Below, piece after piece: positions 30,600 through 41,674 of a stretch of 64,000 nt of DNA (position 1 is the stretch's first letter; the number at the start of each line of letters is the position of its first letter). Source of the DNA: Acanthosepion pharaonis. Taxonomy: Eukaryota; Mollusca; Cephalopoda; Sepiida; Sepiidae. The stretch lies in contig CAHIKZ030005438.1 of NCBI GenBank assembly GCA_903632075.3, positions 1,128,501-1,192,500 of the forward strand. Direction: 5' to 3'. The position numbers and the translations under genes were made by a program. The notes beneath the pieces are model-generated. The model did no database searches and was not told the DNA's origin. It saw only the letters and a program-made list of their open reading frames with translations.

Positions 30600-31460
30600 T
30601 CGGCACCCAAAATTGGAAAATGGATTATTATTGGTCAGGAATTGATGCAAGCGTTACTGACAGACAGATTAGAGTTATTTTTTGTAAGCCTATTACCCCA
30701 AGCAAGGCAGGAGTGCCACTAGAACGCAATGGTTTATAGAGAGTGAGAGAGCAAAAGTAAAGAGGGTTGTTTGATGAAAGGATAAAGAGAAGGACGGGGA
30801 TCAGGATCAAGTCATCAGAAAATGTCGATTGACATTACATTTGAATATTTGAATATCAGGGAAGCGAGTAAGAGGAAGGGAGTGCCGCTGTCGGAAAGTG
30901 CGAGAGAAGAAGCCGTTGGAGTAGAAGGGACGGGTTCATTTAACCGTTTCAACAGTGAAAGGGTGGGTGCCAACCTAGTAGCACGCTTAAATTCATGCAG
31001 TTTGGGAACCAGTGAAAGTAGCTCTTCAGAGCAGTTGCCATGAAAATACTCGTAGAAAAGGGTGGCCACAGTATGTGTGTGAGAAAGTGACTAGGCGAGA
31101 TGCCAGATCAGGACCTATCACATTGCATATCCGTCTCTGGATTTTATCGAAGACCTCGAGATGAACAGCGGGGGCAGCAGAGCATATATAGCTGCAGTAT
31201 TCAATACAAGGGCAAATGGTTGATTTGTAGATTTGAAAGACAAATAAAAACTTTCCAAAGAACCGACTCTCCTTGCGGTAGATGAAGCCATTGATTCAAT
31301 GTAGTTGTTCCACCTCAGGTCAGTGGAAAGCATGAGACCAAGCGGGCGCAGGCAGGCGCTCTCGTGGAGTTGGGCATCAGCCGTTCCGATGGAAGACAGG
31401 GAGGGTTCTCTATGGTGGGTAAATGAGAGCAGTTTCGTTTCGGAGGCATTAACCCTTTGA
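30600..31460 (-). pseudogene. LINE-B reverse transcriptase C-terminal region
   Basis: Minus strand, from high to low coordinate: NASETKLLSFTHHREPSL, LRPLGLMLSTDLRWNNYIES, then in another frame YKSTICPCIEYCSYICSAA, DKIQRRICNVIGPDLASRL, then YEYFHGNCSEELLSLVPKL, HEFKRATRL, and a last FKCNVNRHF-like block. This is the thumb and C-terminal region of a non-LTR retrotransposon polymerase (usual: LLG......W..HI......A....G.L, ....Y....RP..EYC..IW.GA), of jockey/CR1 type. There are at least two frameshifts and a short 3' end with no clear tail. Related 3' ends lie at 39945-40135, 40195-40410 and 23005-23500. Confidence 0.75.
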
Positions 31461-31930
31461 TCCCTGCGTTCTCGAACAATTTTAATCCTTCTGCCTGAAT
31501 TCCTGAGTCAAATTTCCCAAATAATTGGTATGTAATGTTTCACATTAGATATAGAAATAGTCACAATTTTTTACCCAACGTTCACCCGGTAGCTGGGTAT
31601 TAAGTCATTCTTCTCTACCACCGTTCAACCGGTGACGGTGCATTAAGTCATTTTTATTTACCACCGGTAAAACGGTGGTCAGGGCTCAAAATGTTAAAGC
31701 TTACAAGCCACATCCTGCCCTAGTCAACCACAGATTGGAGGTCCTTTTCGGGACCAACGGACAGGTTACTTTTGACAGCGAGGCCGGATTTACTATTGAG
31801 GCAGGAGTAAATACTTGGGAATTCAATATTTCAGGAGGCGGGTTCATAGCACACCTGGAAAGTTTTTAATTTGTTAATGGAGTTGGGCTGATTCCAAAAT
31901 GGTATGATATGTTTGGCTACGGCCTCTAGA
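31461..31930. other. No gene; short unassigned frame
   Basis: Two imperfect inverted bits (TTCACCCGGTAGCTGGGTATTAAG is split as TTCACCCGG / AGCTGGG; ACCACCGTTCAACCGGTGACGG is near-palindromic) lie at 31570-31670. A 64-residue frame at 31675-31869 has a protein-like composition (VLFGTNGQVTFDSEAGF) but no match that I know. Confidence 0.35.
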
Positions 31931-32085
31931 AGCTGATAACACGGACAATTTTTTTTTAATTGGTTCACGAAATTGGCCTGATTCCAAAATGGTATGATAT
32001 GTTAGACTAGGGCCTCTAGGAGTAAAGTTGAAAAAGTGTGACACAGTGACAGACTGACATTGGCATTTATTATATAGATTAATCG
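31931..32085 (-). mobile_element. Possible Helitron-like 5' end
   Basis: The reverse complement begins TCTATATAATAAATGCCAAT then GTCAGTCTGTCAC. A TCTATATA start followed by a CTGTC-rich stretch is common at animal Helitron 5' ends. GATTCCAAAATGGTATGATA is present twice (31891 and 31981). No coding. Confidence 0.3.
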
Positions 32086-32089
32086 ACCG

Positions 32090-32640
32090 TCAGCTTAGGA
32101 TTAGAATGTAGTATCCGTGTGATCTGCTTAGGATAAAAATATCGTTATCTGGGACTTCGAACAAGAAGTAGGGATTGTAAAAGTTTCTATGTCCTCTTTC
32201 CTCATTATATGAAACTTCATGTGTATCTTTCTGATTGTAAGTCCATGGTATTCTCAGCATTCTTCTATAGAACCATATCTCTGATGTTTGTCTCTTTCTC
32301 ATTCTAAGTATAAGTGTCCTTTTTGTTTCCATTTCCCTAAAACTTCCTTATTGCTCACATGCTCCATCCATGGTATTCTCAGCATCCTTCTGTAGAATCA
32401 CATCTCTGATGATTGTTTATTTCTGATTCTAAGTATAAATGTCCTTTTTGTTTCCATTTTCCCTAAAACTTCCTAATTACTCACATGCTACATCCATGGT
32501 ATTCTCAGCATCCTTCTGTAGAACCACATCTCTGATGTTTGTCTATTTCTGATTCTAAGTATAAGTGTCCTTTTTGTTTCCATTTTCCTTAAAACTTCCT
32601 CATTGTTCACATGTTCAGCCTATGGTATTTTCGGCTAACT
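32090..32640 (-). pseudogene. RTE-like LINE fragment with a 125-bp tandem repeat
   Basis: The minus strand encodes MWFYRRMLRIPW-type blocks (W.YRRMLRI.W is conserved after the RT core in RTE-like LINEs) followed by .EHVSN.E.L and KRTLILRMRKRQTSEIWFYR. The coding segment itself is tandemly repeated: CCATGGTATTCTCAGCAT or close variants start at 32243, 32368, 32494 and 32619, a period of 125-126 bp. In-frame amplification is therefore possible between some units. Truncated on both sides. Confidence 0.7.
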
Positions 32641-33050
32641 TCTTTCCAACCACATAGGATTTAGAAATACCAGATCTCGGGCGAAATCTAATATGAAACG
32701 CCAGACTGCTGGACAATCATAACAACGTTCTTTCACGTTCGCGTCTGCGAAAATGTTTTTGAATATTTTTAAACCCAAAACACTAGCTTTGACAACAGAA
32801 AAAATTCTCTTAGCCAACTTGCATTTGCAAAGTTTATGCTGGCATTTCTCAGAGATGTTTACCGAATGGCGACATAGTGAAAATCATGAGGAAATAAAGT
32901 CAATTTTTTTTCAGTTTGAAATGTGCCATCGATGATGAGTAAGATAAAGAATATCCAATAACAGCATTTTTCTTAGTTGCTTGCTATTAGCATTGAGTCT
33001 GAAGAGCATGGTCCCAGGATTCTAGAAAATTCACGAAACAACGCCTTGAC
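32641..33050. other. No gene recognised
   Basis: Unassigned; overlapping short frames on both strands near 32635-32935 show no motif. Confidence 0.4.
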
Positions 33051-33320
33051 CTACTAGGCTTACTGTCAGACAGGAAGCAAATTTATTGCTTCATATTTCG
33101 TGGTTCTAAATGAACATACCTCGGAAAGGTATCTGATTTAGTAATTCGTTCTATTTATTTTAAATTCTATGTACACTCTGAATGTAGTCGACCACCTTAC
33201 AGCTTCTTTTATGTGCCGTCTCCTTTCAGGGTCATGGCTCTCCGCAACTTCCTATCCATAGCAGTTCTTACAGAGGTTTGTCTTTAACTATGCTTCTCAC
33301 TTCCTGTTCAGCCATCAATT
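33051..33320 (-). pseudogene. RTE-like LINE remnant
   Basis: Aligns with 30061-30200: GTAATTCGTTCTATTTATTT, CACTCTGAATGTAG, TCATGGCTCTCC, CAGTTCTTACAGAG. Weak minus-strand coding (RKLRRAMTLKGDGT-like). Abuts the S3 segment that opens the satellite. Confidence 0.45.
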
Positions 33321-33324
33321 TACA

Positions 33325-33392
33325 TATGCCTGGGAAAGGTATGAATTCATCTCTTCTTCCTCCGACCATCTATGGGTAAATAACAGGACAGA
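33325..33392 (+). mobile_element. SINE S3 segment leading into the satellite
   Basis: TGGGAAAGGTATGAATTCAT, CATCTATGGGTAAATAACAG and GACAGAATCGGTTCTATAG match the S3 copy at 4930-5335 (minus) in order. The first satellite unit begins without a break in this SINE. Confidence 0.7.
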
Positions 33393-36300
33393 ATCGGTTC
33401 TATAGCCTTGGATGGCAACTGGTCTAGGAGAAGGAAAACTCTGAATTCAAAACTGTATGTAGCCCTGGTGAAGCACATACTATGCAGCTAAAGAAAGGAT
33501 CGTTTGTATTGACTCGATGATCCCGACTACGATCGACTCCTTAACAGAATGGGTTCTATAGCCTTGGATGGCAACTGGTCTAGGAGAAGGAAAACTCTGA
33601 ATTCAAAACTGTATGTAGCCCTGGTGAAGCACATACTATGCAGCTAAGGAAAGGATCGTTTGTATTGACTCGATGATCCTGACTACGATCGACTCCTTAA
33701 CAGAATGGGTTCTATAGCCTTGGATGGCAACTGGTCTGGGAGAAGGAAAACTCTGAATTCAAAACTGTATGTAGCCCTGGTGAAGCACATACTATGCAGC
33801 TAAAGAAAGGATCGTTTGTATTGACTCGATGATCCCGACTACGATCGACTCCTTAACAGAATGGGTTCTATAGCCTTGGATGGCAACTGGTCTAGGAGAA
33901 GGAAAACTCTGAATTCAAAACTGTATGTAGCCCTGGTGAAGCACATACTATGCAGCTAAGGAAAGGATCGTTTGTATTGACTCGATGATCCCGACTACGA
34001 TCGACTCCTTAACAGAATGGGTTCTATAGCCTTGGATGGCAACTGGTCTAGGAGAAGGAAAACTCTGAATTCAAAACTGTATGTAGCCCTGGTGAAGCAC
34101 ATACTATGCAGCTAAGGAAAGGATCGTTTGTATTGACTCGATGATCCTGACTACGATCGACTCCTTAACAGAATGGGTTCTATAGCCTTGGATGGCAACT
34201 GGTCTAGGAGAAGGAAAACTCTGAATTCAAAACTGTATGTAGCCCTGGTGAAGCACATACTATGCAGCTAAGGAAAGGATCGTTTGTATTGACTCGATGA
34301 TCCCGACTACGATCGACTCCTTAACAGAATGGGTTCTATAGCCTTTGATGGCAACTGGTCTAGGAGAAGGAAAACTCTGAATTCAAAACTGTATGTAGCC
34401 CTGGTGAAGCACATACTATGCAGCTAAGGAAAGGATCGTTTGTATTGACTCGATGATCCCGACTACGATCGACTCCTTAACAGAATGGGTTCTATAGCCT
34501 TGGATGGCAACTGGTCTAGGAGAAGGAAAACTCTGAATTCAAAACTGTATGTAGCCCTGGTGAAGCACATACTATGCAGCTAAGGAAAGGATCGTTTGTA
34601 TTGACTCGATGATCCTGACTACGATCGACTCCTTAACAGAATGGGTTCTATAGCCTTGGATGGCAACTGGTCTAGGAGAAGGAAAACTCTGAATTCAAAA
34701 ACTGTATGTAGCCCTGGTGAAGCACATACTATGCAGCTAAGGAAAGGATCGTTTGTATTGACTCGATGATCCTGACTACGATCGACTCCTTAACAGACTG
34801 GGTTCTATAGCCTTGGGTGGCAGCTGATCTAGGAGAAGGAAAACTCTGAATTCAAAACTGTATGTAGCCCTGGTGAAGCACATACTATGCAGCTAAAGAA
34901 AGGATCGTTTGTATTGACTCGATGATCCCGACTACGATCGACTCCTTAACAGACTGGGTTCTATAGCCTTGGGTGGCAGCTGATCTAGGAGAAGGAAAAC
35001 TCTGAATTCAAAACTGTATGTAGCCCTGGTGAAGCACATACTATGCAGCTAAAGAAAGGATCGTTTGTATTGACTCGATGATCCTGACTACGATCGACTC
35101 CTTAACAGAATGGGTTCTATAGCCTTGGATGGCAACTGGTCTAGAGAAGGAAAACTCTGAATTCAAAAACTGTATGTAGCCCTGGTGTGCTACATACTAG
35201 CTAAGGAAAGGACATACTATGACTACGAGCTTAACAGACGGGGAAATCTAGGAGAAGGGATAGCCCTGGTGAAGCACATATACTTTACGATCGACTCCTT
35301 AACAGAATTGAAAACTCGATGATCCTAAGGAAAGGACTGACTCGATGATCGACTACGATCGACTCCTTAACAGAATGGGTTCTATAGCCTTGGATGGCAA
35401 CTGGTCTAGGAGAAGGAAAACTCTGAATTCAAAACTGTATGTAGCCCTGGTGAAGCACATACTATGCAGCTAAGGAAAGGATCGTTTGTATTGACTCGAT
35501 GATCCTGACTACGATCGACTCCTTAACAGAATGGGTTCTATAGCCTTGGATGGCAACTGGTCTAGGAGAAGGAAAACTCTGAATTCAAAACTGTATGTAG
35601 CCCTGGTGAAGCACATACTATGCAGCTAAGGAAAGGATCGTTTGTATTGACTCGATGATCCCGACTACGATCGACTCCTTAACAGAATGGGTTCTATAGC
35701 CTTGGATGGCAACTGGTCTAGGAGAAGGAAAAATATGTAGCCCTGGTGAAGCACATACTATGCAGCTAAGGAAAGGACGATGATCCCGACTACGATCGAC
35801 TCCTTAACAGACTGGGTTCTATAGCCTTTGGTGGCAACTGATCTAGGAGAAGGAAAATCGTTTGTAGCCCTTGACATACGATAAGGAAAGGATCGATGAT
35901 CCTGACTACGATCGACTCCTTAACAGAATGGGTTCTATAGCCTTGGATGGCAACTGGTCTAGGAGAAGGAAAACTCTGAATTCAAAACTGTATGTAGCCC
36001 TGGTGAAGCACATACTATGCAGCTAAGGAAAGGATCGTTTGTATTGACTCGATGATCCCGACTACGATCGACTCCTTAACAGAATGGGTTCTATAGCCTT
36101 GGATGGCAACTGGTCTAGGAGAAGGAAAACTCTGAATTCAAAACTGTATGTAGCCCTGGTGAAGCACATACTATGCAGCTAAGGAAAGGATCGTTTGTAT
36201 TGACTCGAGCTACGATCGACTCCTTTAAAGGATCGTTTGTATTGACTGGATGGAACTGGTCTAGGAGAAGGACTACGATCGACTCGATGATCCCGACTAA

Positions 36301-37795
36301 CAGAATGGGTTCTATAGCCTTGGATGGCAACTGGTCTAGGAGAAGGAAAACTCTGAATTCAAAACTGTATGTAGCCCTGGTGAAGCACATACTATGCAGC
36401 TAAAGAAAGGATCGTTTGTATTGACTCGATGATCCCGACTACGATCGACTCCTTAACAGACTGGGTTCTATAGCCTTGGGTGGCAGCTGATCTAGGAGAA
36501 GGAAAACTCTGAATTCAAAACTGTATGTAGCCCTGGTGAAGCACATACTATGCAGCTAAAGAAAGGATCGTTTGTATTGACTCGATGATCCCGACTACGA
36601 TCGACTCCTTAACAGAATGGGTTCTATAGCCTTGGATGGCAACTGGTCTAGGAGAAGGAAAACTCTGAATTCAAAACTGTATGTAGCCCTGGTGAAGCAC
36701 ATACTATGCAGCTAAGGAAAGGATCGTTCGTATTGACTCGATGATCCCGACTACGATCGACTCCTTAACAGACTGGGTTCTATAGCCTTGGGTGGCAACT
36801 GATCTAGGAGAAGGAAAACTCTGAATTCAAAACTGTATGTAGCCCTGGTGAAGCACATACTATGCAGCTAAGGAAAGGATCGTTTGTATTGACTCGATGA
36901 TCCCGACTACGATCGACTCCTTAACAGAATGGGTTCTATAGCCTTGGATGGCAACTGGTCTAGGAGAAGGAAAACTCTGAATTCAAAACTGTATGTAGCC
37001 CCTGGTGAAGCACATACTATGCAGCTAAGGAAAGGATCGTTCGTATTGACTCGATGATCCCGACTACGATCGACTCCTTAACAGAATGGGTTCTATAGCC
37101 TTGGATGGCAACTGGTCTAGGAGAAGGAAAACTCTGAATTCAAAAACTGTATGTAGCCCTGGTGAAGCACATACTATGCAGCTAAGGAAAGGATCGTTTG
37201 TATTGACTCGATGATCCCGACTACGATCGACTCTTAACAGAATGGGTTCTATAGCCTTGGATGGCAACTGGTCTAGGAGAAGGAAAACTCTGAATTCAAA
37301 ACTGTATGTAGCCCTGGTGAAGCACATACTATGCAGCTAAAGAAAGGATCGTTTGTATTGACTCGATGATCCCGACTACGATCGACTCCTTAACAGACTC
37401 GGTTCTATAGCTTTGGGTGGCAACTGATCTAGAAGAAGGAAAACTCTGAATTCAAAACTGTATGTAGCCCTGGTGAAGCACATACTATGCAGCTAAGGAA
37501 AGGATCGTTCGTATTGACTCGATGATCCCGACTACGATCGACTCCTTAACAGAATGGGTTCTATAGCCTTGGATGGCAACTAGTCTAGGAGAAGGAAAAC
37601 TCTGAATTCAAAACTGTATGTAGCCCTGGTGAAGCACATACTATGCAGCTAAGGAAAGGATCGTTTGTATTGACTCGATGATCCCGACTACGATCGACTC
37701 CTTAATAGACTGGGTTCTATAGCCTTGGATGGCAACTGGTCTAGGAGAAGGAAAACTCTGAATTCAAAACTGTCTGTAGCCCGTGTAAAGCACAT
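33393..37795 (+). repeat. 156-bp satellite array, about 27 units
   Basis: The unit start TCTATAGCCTTGGATGGCAA recurs at a spacing of 156 bp from 33401, with 28 starts counted by eye. The first half of the unit (CAACTGGTCTAGGAGAAGG, AAACTCTGAATTCAAAACTG) is the S3 SINE body. The second half (TAGCCCTGGTGAAGCACATA, GGATCGTTTGTATTGACTCG, CCGACTACGATCGACTCC) has no match elsewhere in the window. Most units differ by only a few bases. Three places (35150-35340, 35730-35930, 36200-36310) hold scrambled or deleted units, consistent with unequal exchange or assembly error. Frames crossing it are artefacts. Confidence 0.97.
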
Positions 37796-37969
37796 ATATC
37801 GTTCGCATTGACTCTATGTCGACTCCGGTCGCTTCTTTTTCGAACTTATCAATGTTTTCTCTCATCCCTCTTGCCTCCAATATATCCAGTGGGTGTCAAT
37901 TTTTTGTTTGTTTACCCTTATGGTCCATTTATTGTCTTAATGTAATTTTCTTGGGAGCATTACTAATTT
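37796..37969. other. Right edge of the satellite
   Basis: The last unit degrades near 37790 (TGTCTGTAGCCCGTGTAAAG); GCATTGACTCTATGTCGACT keeps some similarity until about 37830. Then unassigned. Confidence 0.6.
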
Positions 37970-38310
37970 CATTTACAAAAAATTATTTCTGGTAATATTT
38001 TTTCCTTACACGTATTGAGGATTTTTTATTTTTTTACAAAAATGTATTGCTGTTATTTTTTTTTTTTTTACAATGAAAATCTATAGCTGGTATTTTTACT
38101 CATAAATTTTCTTATACTTTCATCGGGTTTTGACTCCAGTTTGGTGGGGGGGCAACTATTTGCACATAGCTGGGACCCCAGCAGGTATAGTCCTGGGTAT
38201 GACTACAAACTTCATCCGGAAGCAATACATTTTAGGAAAAAAAATATTAGCATCAATAAAAATCTAGTCGGCATTAAAAATCCATTGAGGTTGATATACC
38301 ACAGAAGAAA
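37970..38310. mobile_element. Dispersed repeat H, copy 4 (two halves in opposite order)
   Basis: The left part (37970-38185) reads as H on the minus strand (ATGTATTGCTG units, then a GGGGGGCAACTATTTGCACA block). The right part (38187-38310) reads as H on the plus strand (CCTGGGTATGACTACAAACT, TCATCCGGAAGCAATACATT, GTCGGCATTAAAAATCCATT). An inversion or two insertions must be involved. Confidence 0.55.
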
Positions 38311-38325
38311 CCAAGCAACCACGCA

Positions 38326-38328
<3 letters not shown>

Positions 38329-38410
<82 letters not shown>
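38329..38410 (+). repeat. (TA)n microsatellite, 82 bp
   Basis: About 41 TA units. Confidence 0.95.
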
Positions 38411-38412
<2 letters not shown>

Positions 38413-38432
38413 ATCAATAAAACATTACACAC

Positions 38433-38433
<1 letters not shown>

Positions 38434-38467
<34 letters not shown>
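38434..38467 (+). repeat. (AAT)n microsatellite
   Basis: About 11 units. Confidence 0.95.
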
Positions 38468-38549
38468 TTTATGATCACTGAAGGGCCCCAAAGCAATCTG
38501 TTTCTTCCCCCCGATAGAACACGCGCGTCCTAGGTTAGTTGATAAACTA

Positions 38550-39813
38550 TTAGGTTGGTGCAAAAAAATGTCGTTTTCTCACACATGTTAATTTTATATA
38601 TGATTTCTGAATTAATTCATTGATATATATAGCCATGTTATATATCATTTTGAAGCGCGTTTTTCGCTCTATCGAATCGTGTTATTCGTTACCGTTCTCA
38701 ATCTCTTCATTCATTTTTTTTTTTGCGGGCTTTTCGACAGCATGAACAAAATTCAAATCCGCACGATTTTCTTGTTCCAGTTCAAACTAGGCCGAAAAGA
38801 TGCCGAGACAGCTCGTGATATCAATGATGCGTTTGGCCCAGGAACCACTAACGAACGTGTGGCACAACGGTGGTTCAAGAAATTTCGCAATGGTGACGAG
38901 AGCCTCGAAGATGAAGAGGGTCGCGGCCGGCCGACTGCGGTTGATAACGAACCTTAATTGAAGCCGATCCTCGCAAAACCAAACGAGAAGTTGCTGTTGA
39001 ACTCGAGGTCGACCACTCAACAGTCATTCGCCATTTAAAGCAAATAGGGAAGTAAAAAAAGTTGGATAAATGGGTGCCGCATGAAATGAACGATAATCAA
39101 AAAAATCGTCGTTTTGAGGTGTCTTCTACGCTCCTTCTGCGCAACAAAAACGACCCATTTCTCGAGCGGATTGTGACGTGTGATGAGAAGTGGATCCTCT
39201 ACGACAACCGGCGACGTTCGACACAGTGGTTGGATGCCGGAGAAGCTCCACAACACTTTCCGAAGCCGAAATTGCACCAAAAAAAGGTTATGGTGACTGT
39301 TTGGTGGTTTGCGGCCGGTCTCATCCATCACAGCTTCTTGAATCCGGGCGAAACGATTACGGCGGAGAAGTACTGCCGACAAATTGACGAAATGCACCAG
39401 AATCTCCAACGTATGTGCCCAAGATTGGTCAATATGAAGGGACCAATTCTCCTCGATGACAACGATCGCCCACATGTTGCTCAACTGACCCTGCAGAAGC
39501 TGAACGAATTGGGCTACGAGACTCTGCCTCATCCGCCATATTCACCGGACCTCTCGCCCACAGATTATCACTTTTTCAAGCATCTCGACAAATGCTTCAA
39601 AAGCCGAGATGATGCCGAATCGGCCTTCAATGACTTCATCGCTTCCAGAACTCCGGATTTCTATGCGAATGGGATAAATAAACTTGTTTCTCGTTGGCAA
39701 AAATGTGTCGATTCTAATGGTTCTTATTTCGATTAATAAAGTTTATTATGAAAGGAGTTATGATCTTTTGAAGTTGAACGTCAAAAAATGATATTATTTT
39801 TGCACAAACCTAA
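38550..39813 (+). mobile_element. mariner element, nearly full length, 1,264 bp
   Basis: Inverted ends of about 28 bp with few mismatches, starting TTAGGTTGGTGCAAAAA on the left and, on the opposite strand at the right, TTAGGTTTGTGCAAAAA. TA is duplicated on both flanks (38548-38549 and 39814-39815). This TIR and the encoded protein are those of the cecropia/Hsmar1 type of mariner, which is known from insects, other invertebrates and mammals. One transposase pseudogene fills the inside. Confidence 0.93.
38742..39736 (+). pseudogene. mariner transposase (cecropia/Hsmar1 type), lightly damaged
   Basis: Starts MNKIQIRTIFLFQFKLGRKD, the usual mariner N-terminus; WFKKFRNGDESLEDEEGRGR is the linker between the two HTH motifs (usually GRP, here GRGRP). 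A frameshift occurs near 38955 after VDNE, and a TAA replaces an expected codon at 39053 (GK*KKLDKW). From 39062 the frame is open to the end: CDEKWILYDN (first Asp), ILLDDNDRPHVAQ (second), SPDLSPTDYHFFKHLD (third). 34 residues separate the second and third Asp, so the catalytic triad is intact. About nine residues are missing after FKHLDKCF compared with the family. The end NGSYFD is complete. Only two clear lesions plus the short deletion suggest a relatively young insertion. Confidence 0.92.
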
Positions 39814-39873
39814 TACATCCGACAGCAAGGCCTTTGATCTACAAACGAGGAGTTCGAGAAACTGTTAGCATAG

Positions 39874-39877
<4 letters not shown>

Positions 39878-39927
<50 letters not shown>
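39878..39927 (+). repeat. (TA)n microsatellite
   Basis: About 24 TA units. Confidence 0.95.
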
Positions 39928-39930
<3 letters not shown>

Positions 39931-39944
39931 CGCAATTACTCCAG

Positions 39945-40135
39945 ACAAGACAATAATGCTATTAAAACACAAGGAGTTACAGAAAACATTAATAATAATG
40001 AGCGGGAAGAGGAAAGAGTAATCGGGCGGACAGTACATAGCGATTGACATTGCATTTAAAGTTTTGCAGATTAAAGTTGGCTTGAAGGCATGGAGCTAGA
40101 AGGGAGTTCCACAAGTGAGAAGTGCAAGAAAACAA
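39945..40135 (-). pseudogene. LINE-B 3' end, copy 2
   Basis: The minus strand shows LWNSLLAPCLQ-like and FKCNVNRYV-like blocks followed by a 3' UTR with CTCCTTGTGTTTTAATAGCA. It aligns with the adjacent copy at 40195 and with the end of 30600-31460. Confidence 0.6.
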
Positions 40136-40194
40136 ACTGCTAGTATATAAATTGTGATTTATATATATATATGTGTGGGGGTGTAATTTTTAAT

Positions 40195-40410
40195 CAGAAT
40201 CACCCCAAACAAGGCAGTAATGCTACTAAGAGACAAGGGGTTACAAGGTGTGGAAGAAATAGGAACAGAAACATTAATGATAAGCAGAAAGAGAAGAGAG
40301 TAATCTGGATAGTAGTGATTGACATTGCATTTAAAGTTGCCTGAAAAACATGGAGTCGGAAGGGAGTTCCACAAGTGAGAAGTTCTAGAAAAGAATCTTT
40401 TAGTATAGAA
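40195..40410 (-). pseudogene. LINE-B 3' end, copy 3
   Basis: The minus strand reads LTCGTPFRLHVFQATLNAMS, matching the WNSLP....FQATFKCNVN closing block of LINE-B out of frame, then the 3' UTR (AACCCCTTGTCTCTTAGTAG). Tandem with the copy at 39945. Confidence 0.6.
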
Positions 40411-40429
40411 CTTACAGCTAACACTTCGC

Positions 40430-40545
40430 AGATATTTTAACTTCTGTACTTGTTTGCTTTTGACATCTCCAATTTGAAAACTCGCATCTTGGGCGTTTTC
40501 TCTTTCTAACAGCCATGCATTCTGTCTTCTTACATAGTCAGTCCT
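40430..40545 (-). pseudogene. RTE-like LINE RT fragment
   Basis: The minus strand encodes a KTECMAVRKRE-like stretch, then DASFQIGDVKSKQVQKLKYL. This is the block just before the KYLGS motif in RTE-type reverse transcriptases and complements the fragment at 7600-8000. Confidence 0.55.
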
Positions 40546-40609
40546 TTCTTCTTTCTTTCGCTTACTACTTTGTTTTCTTTTTTTTCTGTCATTAATATTA
40601 TGTTGTCAT

Positions 40610-40985
40610 AAACCCCATCCTGAGTAAGGTGATGAACTACACCTGACAGCAAGGCCTTTGATCAGGAGGTTTTCAGGAGCATGGAGCCACCTCTTAATTA
40701 CTGATGTTCCCAGGTACACTCTGACCCGTTGTGGTAGCACCTATCAGGGTCCCATCTGCGGGTAAATAGTTAACCCCCAAGGGGTTAAAACACAATGAAA
40801 GTATAAAAATAGGTTTTAATACCAGCAATACTTTTTTTGAAAAAATTACCAGCAGTACAGTTTTTAAAAAATATTACCAGCAATACATTTTTGAAAAAAT
40901 ATTATCAGCAATACATTTTTGAAAAAGATTATTTCCAGCAATACATTTTGAAAAACAATATTACCAACAATAAAAAATCTTTAGA
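40610..40985 (+). mobile_element. Dispersed repeat H, copy 5
   Basis: GAGTAAGGTGATGAACTACA, CAGCAAGGCCTTTGATCAGG, ACCTCTTAATTACTGATGTT, GGTAAATAGTTAACCCCC, then five or six ACCAGCAATACATTTTTGAA units of 28-30 bp. The 3' GGCATTAAATAACCC end is absent. Confidence 0.65.
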
Positions 40986-41284
40986 GTGTATGTGTGTATG
41001 TATGTGAATTATTTTAAGAGAACAATATCAACTTTTTTCATTGATCTAGAGTTATTAAACCTGTTTTTTTTTCAACTAAGTTGATAAAAATACACAACAA
41101 AACGATAATTCCATTTCTTTCACACTCGTCAATAAATTCCTCCTTTGTTCCCGCGTGAACTAAGAATCACGTGATTGATGACATCATGACATTTGTCATC
41201 CAACCACATCAGTCGGTGCATTAAAATGTGTCAGTTGAATATTTGTGCTGACTCAATTCGTTCATTCATTCAATCATTACAACG

Positions 41285-41405
41285 TTCTTTCAAACTTTCT
41301 TCTCACTCTTTCTTCTCATTCTTTCTTCTCAGTCTTTCTTCTCATTCTTTCTTCTCATTCTTTCTTCTCACTCTTTCTTCTCACTCTTTCTTCTCACTCT
41401 TTCGT
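41285..41405 (+). repeat. 13-bp minisatellite TCTTTCTTCTCAC
   Basis: About nine units with CAC/CAT/CAG variants. Ser/Phe/Leu-rich frames over it are artefacts. Confidence 0.9.
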
Positions 41406-41632
41406 CCCTTATATCTTGTCTTTATTTCTCCTCCTTTTTTTCCCAATATAACAAGGTTGGGCGGTATACGATGGGTTGGACTGTCCGGTGACATTTTATA
41501 AACATCTAAACCTTGTGTCTGTCTAAAAACAGATTAGAGAGCAAACGCGCATGCGTGGAAATATAGCTGAAAAGGAGAAACAAATATATGTAGGAAAAAT
41601 AGCATTCTATAAATTCAGTGTTAAAAAGAAAC

Positions 41633-41674
<42 letters not shown>

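Noticed and set aside
31675..31869. 64-residue frame with protein-like composition
   Set aside because: Short, unsupported by motif, neighbours or splice sites; left as unassigned.
36115..37327. Minus-strand frames with repeated FRVFLLLDQLPSKAIEP
   Set aside because: Products of the 156-bp satellite, derived from SINE sequence, not protein-coding.
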